Program-made: the position numbers and the translations under genes
Assembly: GCA_945878355.1 (NCBI GenBank)
Contig: CAMCTC010000062.1
Coordinates: forward strand, 1-27,660
Direction of reading: 5' to 3'
DNA: 27,660 bases
Source: Bordetella parapertussis
GTDB lineage: Bacteria > Pseudomonadota > Gammaproteobacteria > Burkholderiales > Burkholderiaceae_C
Shown here: piece after piece, positions 24,896 through 27,660 of the stretch
How the letters are laid out: every line of letters starts with the position of its first letter
How positions within the stretch are numbered: position 1 is the first letter of the stretch
Notes under the pieces: model-generated
What the model was told of the DNA's origin: nothing
What the model saw: only the letters and a program-made list of their open reading frames with translations
The model's database searches: none

Positions 24896-25681
24896 ATGGA
24901 CCGTAGATCCCTGTTCGAAACCACCGCCACACTGGGCCTGGGCGCGCTCGCCGGTTGCGCCCTGCCTGGCGTGGCGCAGACCAGCACGAAGGCGCTGTTC
25001 ACGGTGCCCGCGACCTTGATCCCGATCGTCGGCAGCGAGCAGTCGTTCCCGGTGCGGCGCATCTACTGCATCGGCCGCAACTACGCCGCCCATGCCCGCG
25101 AGATGGGCTCGGACCCGAGCCGCGAGTCGCCGTTTTTCTTCCAAAAGCCCACCGACGCGATCCAGAACGTCGCGCCAGGCACGGTCGCTGACCACCCCTA
25201 CCCGACCTTGACCAAGAACTACCACTACGAGGTGGAACTGGTCGCCGCGCTGCACCTGGGTGGCCGCAACATCCCCATCGCGAGCGCGCTCGACCATGTC
25301 TACGGCTACGCGCTGGGTCTGGACATGACGCGGCGCGACCTGCAGCGCGCGCTGGGCGACGAGAAAAAGCCCTGGGAGATCGGCAAGAGTTTCGACCACT
25401 CGGCACCGATAGGCCCGCTGCACCGGGCCAGCCAGACCGGTCCGTTCACGCAGGGCGCGATCTGGCTCAAGGTCAACGGCCAGACCAAGCAGAGCGCCAA
25501 CCTCAAGCAGATGATCTGGAGTGTGGCCGAACAGATCAGCAAGCTGTCCCAGGCTTTCGAGCTGATGCCCGGCGACATCATCTACTCGGGCACGCCCGAG
25601 AACGTCGGCCCGGTGGTGCGCGGCGACGTGATCGACTGCCACATCGACGGCCTGCCCAACCTGGGGATCAAGATCGTCTGA
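24896..25681 (+). CDS. Fumarylacetoacetate hydrolase family protein, fumarylpyruvate-hydrolase-like, with export-type N-terminus
   Basis: 261 residues from ATG 24896, with GGAGA at 24884-24888. Residues about 50-261 form a complete FAH domain: RRIYCIGRNYAAHAREMG, SPFFFQKPTDAI, the metal-binding YHYEVELVAAL, GYALGLDMTRRDLQ, and the GDIIYSGTPENVG motif. This pattern is close to fumarylpyruvate hydrolase (NagK, gentisate pathway). Unusually, the domain is preceded by about 45 residues starting MDRRSLFETTATLGLGALAGC, a twin-arginine-like start with hydrophobic stretch and an LAGC lipobox, then ALPGVAQTS. Family enzymes are normally cytoplasmic without such a leader. If exported it would be a periplasmic lipoprotein. 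It has no gentisate genes nearby. Confidence 0.88.
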   Translation: MDRRSLFETTATLGLGALAGCALPGVAQTSTKALFTVPATLIPIVGSEQSFPVRRIYCIGRNYAAHAREMGSDPSRESPFFFQKPTDAIQNVAPGTVADHPYPTLTKNYHYEVELVAALHLGGRNIPIASALDHVYGYALGLDMTRRDLQRALGDEKKPWEIGKSFDHSAPIGPLHRASQTGPFTQGAIWLKVNGQTKQSANLKQMIWSVAEQISKLSQAFELMPGDIIYSGTPENVGPVVRGDVIDCHIDGLPNLGIKIV

Positions 25682-25753
25682 GCGCTGGGGTTGAAGGCGA
25701 CAGATCAAGCCTTGTTAGGGTGAGTTTTTAACGCGGTAAATGAGCGCCTATCG

Positions 25754-25990
25754 CTAGCGCCGCAAAGGCATGTAAAGGTGGGTAAAGGTCTGGATCGGCT
25801 TTGAAAGATCCGGGTGCGCTTGACCTATCGCGTAGCGAACCCAGCCATCGCGCACCTCGATCACTTTCGCAGGCGGGTAGCTTGGCTTGGATCCAGGCGC
25901 GCCATGGCCGCGGCCGAACTTGAAGTCCCACAACTCACCAGGCTGCGGTGTTTTGAGGGATTCGGTTGGCGGTCTTCGATGAGTCAGCAT
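25754..25990 (-). CDS. Small conserved protein, paralogue A; family not recognised
   Basis: 78 residues from ATG 25990; only a weak AAGAG precedes it. After a variable N-terminus the sequence reads PGELWDFKFGRG, SYPPAKVIEV, DGWVRYAIGQAHPDL and TFTHLYMPL. The same blocks in the same order occur in the protein encoded at 27214-27441 (GEQWEFKF, SYPPATVLDV, EGWVRYAIGKSHPDL, TFTYMY). That shows selection on the protein and supports both genes. Predicted structure is a small beta-rich domain, with no signal peptide or cysteine. No function is proposed. Confidence 0.75.
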   Translation of the reverse strand: MLTHRRPPTESLKTPQPGELWDFKFGRGHGAPGSKPSYPPAKVIEVRDGWVRYAIGQAHPDLSKPIQTFTHLYMPLRR

Positions 25991-26216
25991 GGGCGGCTCT
26001 TCGTGAGTGGTTTAACGGCAAGTGACGACCTTCGCTACGGTCATATGACGTACCAATCGATGGTTAGCAAACAAGGCCTACCGTCAATATGGATCGTCTT
26101 GATGAACAGTCAAAAGGATAGGACAGCCGTCACCCAAAGCCCTCAGAAGACCCCGCCGATGCTCATGAAAACCAACGCAATTCAGGGCCGTCAGAGAAAA
26201 GTTTCTGGCTGATTTG

Positions 26217-26235
26217 GCGCAGCTGATGGCTGCGC
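26217..26235. repeat. Inverted repeat, 7-bp arms with 5-nt loop
   Basis: GCGCAGC-TGATG-GCTGCGC. The stem is GC-rich and could form a hairpin in either transcript. Without a T run on either side it is not a standard intrinsic terminator. Confidence 0.55.
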
Positions 26236-26306
26236 GCCCTGGGACCGGTTCTCGCCATCAAGCGATGCCCGCCGGACAGAAATTCATGATGGATTCGGCC
26301 AGCGGA

Positions 26307-26321
26307 TGGCCGCAGCGGCCA
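26307..26321. repeat. Near-continuous palindrome
   Basis: TGGCCGC-A-GCGGCCA, perfect 7-bp arms around a single A. It lies about 65 bp past the response regulator stop on the minus strand. A one-base loop cannot fold as an RNA hairpin without opening, so a protein-binding site or chance is as likely. Confidence 0.5.
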
Positions 26322-26385
26322 CCCCGATAGGAAGCTCAGCCAGAGCGCCGCAGCGGCTCGATGGAGGGGTGCAAGAACGCTGGGC

Positions 26386-27129
26386 TCAGACCAGACGCGT
26401 GCGCAGGCACAGTTGGTAGCCCACGCCCCAGACCGACTTGATGGCCGGCTCTGTGTCCGCTTCCTGCACCGCTCTGAACTTCTTGCGCAAGCGCGCGACC
26501 AGTTCCTCGAGCGTGTGCTTGCTCATCAAGTCGTCGGAATCGTCAGCGACGTACAGATCGCACAAAGCGCCAGATTCCATCGTGTTGTCCTTGGCTTGAA
26601 CCAGGGCCACCAGCAAGGTTTTTTCCCGACCGGTGAGCCGGATCTTCTGCTGCGGCTGCGGTCCTTGCAGTGTTCGGTCGCGCAAGTTCAGCGCCCAGCC
26701 CGGTTCGCTGCTCGCCGGCTTGACCCGGCGGCCCAGGCTCAACAGCACAGCCACCAGTTCGTCAGGCGCCGCCGGCTTGGTCAGATAAACGTCAGCACCA
26801 CCTTGCCGGTAGCCGGTGAGCCGGTCGTGCAAAGCGACCCTGGCGGTCATCAGCACGATGCCAGCACCAGGGATGGCCTCGCGCAGCCTGCGCGACAGGT
26901 TCAAACCGCTTTCACCTGGCAAGTTCCAGTCGATCACGAACAGGTCCAGCGCGATGCGCGCCGCCAAATCATCGTAGGCAGCAGCACTGCTGACCGCATG
27001 GACGACGAAATCGTGCGCCGTCAGGTGCTCGGTGATTTCCTCCCGGAGAAGACGGTCGTCTTCAACCAGCGCGACGACCAGCGGCGCCTCGGCACGGCCT
27101 GCAGCAGCCCAGACCGGAGACCTCACCAT
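26386..27129 (-). CDS. OmpR/PhoB-type response regulator, no kinase nearby
   Basis: 247 residues. The receiver domain (about 16-133) has the acidic pair D24-D25 (LVEDDRLLRE), phosphoacceptor D67 (VIDWNLPGESG), T95 (VLMTAR) and K118 (YLTKPAAPDEL), so phosphotransfer chemistry is intact. The C-terminal winged helix (about 150-245) has IRLTGREKTLLVALVQA, then a recognition region ELVARLRKKF and the closing VWGVGYQLCL. The usual second acidic strand and LL-x-x-P linker are replaced by a Gln-rich linker (QGPQPQQK). The ATG at 27129 lacks a clear ribosome binding site. An ATG-less trimming to about residue 16 would still leave the whole receiver. No histidine kinase gene lies within the window. Targets are unknown. 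Confidence 0.88.
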   Translation of the reverse strand: MVRSPVWAAAGRAEAPLVVALVEDDRLLREEITEHLTAHDFVVHAVSSAAAYDDLAARIALDLFVIDWNLPGESGLNLSRRLREAIPGAGIVLMTARVALHDRLTGYRQGGADVYLTKPAAPDELVAVLLSLGRRVKPASSEPGWALNLRDRTLQGPQPQQKIRLTGREKTLLVALVQAKDNTMESGALCDLYVADDSDDLMSKHTLEELVARLRKKFRAVQEADTEPAIKSVWGVGYQLCLRTRLV

Positions 27130-27213
27130 CGAGGGTCGGGCGACAGGGCGTGAGTCTTCGCTGCGGTTGGATCGCCGTGGGCCGGCAGGGATAGCGACGC
27201 AGCGGGCAATCTC

Positions 27214-27441
27214 TCAACCGCCGCGTGTGTACATGTAGGTGAAGGTGGCCAGTGGCTTTTTCAGATCGGGGTGACTCTTGCCAATGGCATAACGAACCCA
27301 ACCCTCTGCCACATCGAGCACCGTGGCCGGGGGGTAACTTTGGCTGGATCCAAAAGGCCCGCCCTTGCGGTTGAACTTGAACTCCCACTGCTCGCCAGCT
27401 TGCGGGACGCTGGGGACGGTTGAAGTTTTCTTCGTTGCCAT
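27214..27441 (-). CDS. Small conserved protein, paralogue B; family not recognised
   Basis: 75 residues from ATG 27441, preceded by AAGGA at six-base spacing; an ATG at 27459 lacks such a site. A lysine/threonine-rich start (MATKKTSTV) precedes GEQWEFKFNRKGG, SYPPATVLDV, EGWVRYAIGKSHPDL and TFTYMYTRGG. The core matches paralogue A (25754-25990) at most positions, while DNA divergence is clear, so this is an old duplication or two separate acquisitions. The gene is upstream of the response regulator on the same strand (84 bp apart) and could share its transcript. No known domain is recognised. Confidence 0.8.
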   Translation of the reverse strand: MATKKTSTVPSVPQAGEQWEFKFNRKGGPFGSSQSYPPATVLDVAEGWVRYAIGKSHPDLKKPLATFTYMYTRGG

Positions 27442-27575
27442 GGAAGATCCTTGCGTCAATGTTGAACCGTCGACCGGATGCCGAAAGCTGTGCGCCTTGC
27501 TGCACAGTACTCCCGAGTTCGACAGTTGCAGACGTAAGTGGCTGATTTCATTGGCCTGGAAGTTAAAACGTGCCC

Positions 27576-27660
27576 CTACAAGAGGCTGATCTGCTCGGTT
27601 TTATCTGGTGTCTTGACCTGCAGCGCCTTCAGCATCGCACTGTGTTCAGCCGTCATCGAT
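27576..27660 (-). CDS. Partial reading frame cut by the right edge; unidentified
   Basis: The minus strand is open from the window edge to a TAG at 27576-27578 and ends SAMLKALQVKTPDKTEQISLL. The composition (Lys, Thr, Gln) looks more like a real C-terminus than the arginine-rich chance frames elsewhere. An ATG lies four bases inside the edge, so a 26-residue peptide is another reading. I cannot assign a family; a transposase or other mobile-element tail is possible but not shown. Confidence 0.3.
   Translation of the reverse strand, partial: SMTAEHSAMLKALQVKTPDKTEQISLL

Larger units (their letters stand above)
25991..26385. other. Gene-free stretch downstream of the response regulator
   Basis: 395 bp with no supportable gene. 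A plus-strand frame covering 25814-26212 is mostly antisense to paralogue A and has no family features. The stretch is less GC-rich near 26010-26200. It contains two dyads (26217-26235 and 26307-26321), neither followed by a T run. It holds the 3' end of the regulator transcript and the promoter of paralogue A. Confidence 0.55.

Noticed and set aside
25814..26212. Plus-strand frame of 132 codons
   Set aside because: Its first half is antisense to a small protein whose sequence is conserved in a second copy; no ribosome binding site.
27442..27660. Insertion-sequence end at the right edge
   Set aside because: No terminal inverted repeat, target duplication or transposase motif could be seen; only an unidentified partial frame is supported.

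Overview
The window is high-GC DNA with dense, short-spaced operons. It carries several features typical of beta-proteobacteria of the order Burkholderiales: an orphan Bug-type tripartite tricarboxylate binding protein, CaiB-type CoA transferase, GcvA-like LysR regulator, Mpl, and many catabolic operons. No rRNA, tRNA, CRISPR array or complete insertion sequence was seen. Genus is an inference I cannot refine.

Region 1 (about 270-9826) is a CoA-thioester catabolic island. It holds a divergent iron-type alcohol dehydrogenase (370), a LysR regulator on the minus strand (1614-2507), and a plus-strand operon. The operon order is DUF35 OB-fold protein, SCP2-type thiolase, SDR, Bug solute-binding protein, CaiB/BaiF CoA transferase, enoyl-CoA hydratase, a LivG remnant with a second broken reading frame, and aldehyde dehydrogenase. 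The same promoter/operator module lies before the alcohol dehydrogenase and before the DUF35 gene: GTTTAG-N5-CTAAA, a -35 box, and an identical TACATT -10 box, in exact register over about 67 bp. This links the two units to the LysR regulator that sits between them. The substrate is not evident. A convergent alpha/beta hydrolase (9823-10731) closes the region.

Region 2 (about 10985-23210) is a reductive pyrimidine-degradation regulon. The plus-strand operon preT-preA-dihydropyrimidinase-M20 amidohydrolase encodes uracil/thymine reduction, ring opening and decarbamoylation to beta-alanine or beta-aminoisobutyrate. A convergent minus-strand operon encodes an NMT1/THI5-like ABC importer (ATPase, two different permeases, binding protein), a RutR-like TetR regulator, a crotonase-fold protein lacking the hydratase glutamates, an SDR and a small membrane protein. 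Each operon begins with a palindrome matching the RutR consensus core (TGACCA-N2-TGGTCA): perfect at 23193-23210, imperfect at 10985-11002. This supports a local RutR regulon with an unexplained SDR/crotonase branch.

Region 3 (23385-27660) holds mpl (peptidoglycan recycling), a fumarylpyruvate-hydrolase-like protein with an unusual Tat/lipoprotein-like N-terminus, and an OmpR-type response regulator without a kinase. The regulator is bracketed by two diverged copies of a small protein that I do not recognise. The right edge cuts through an unidentified minus-strand reading frame.
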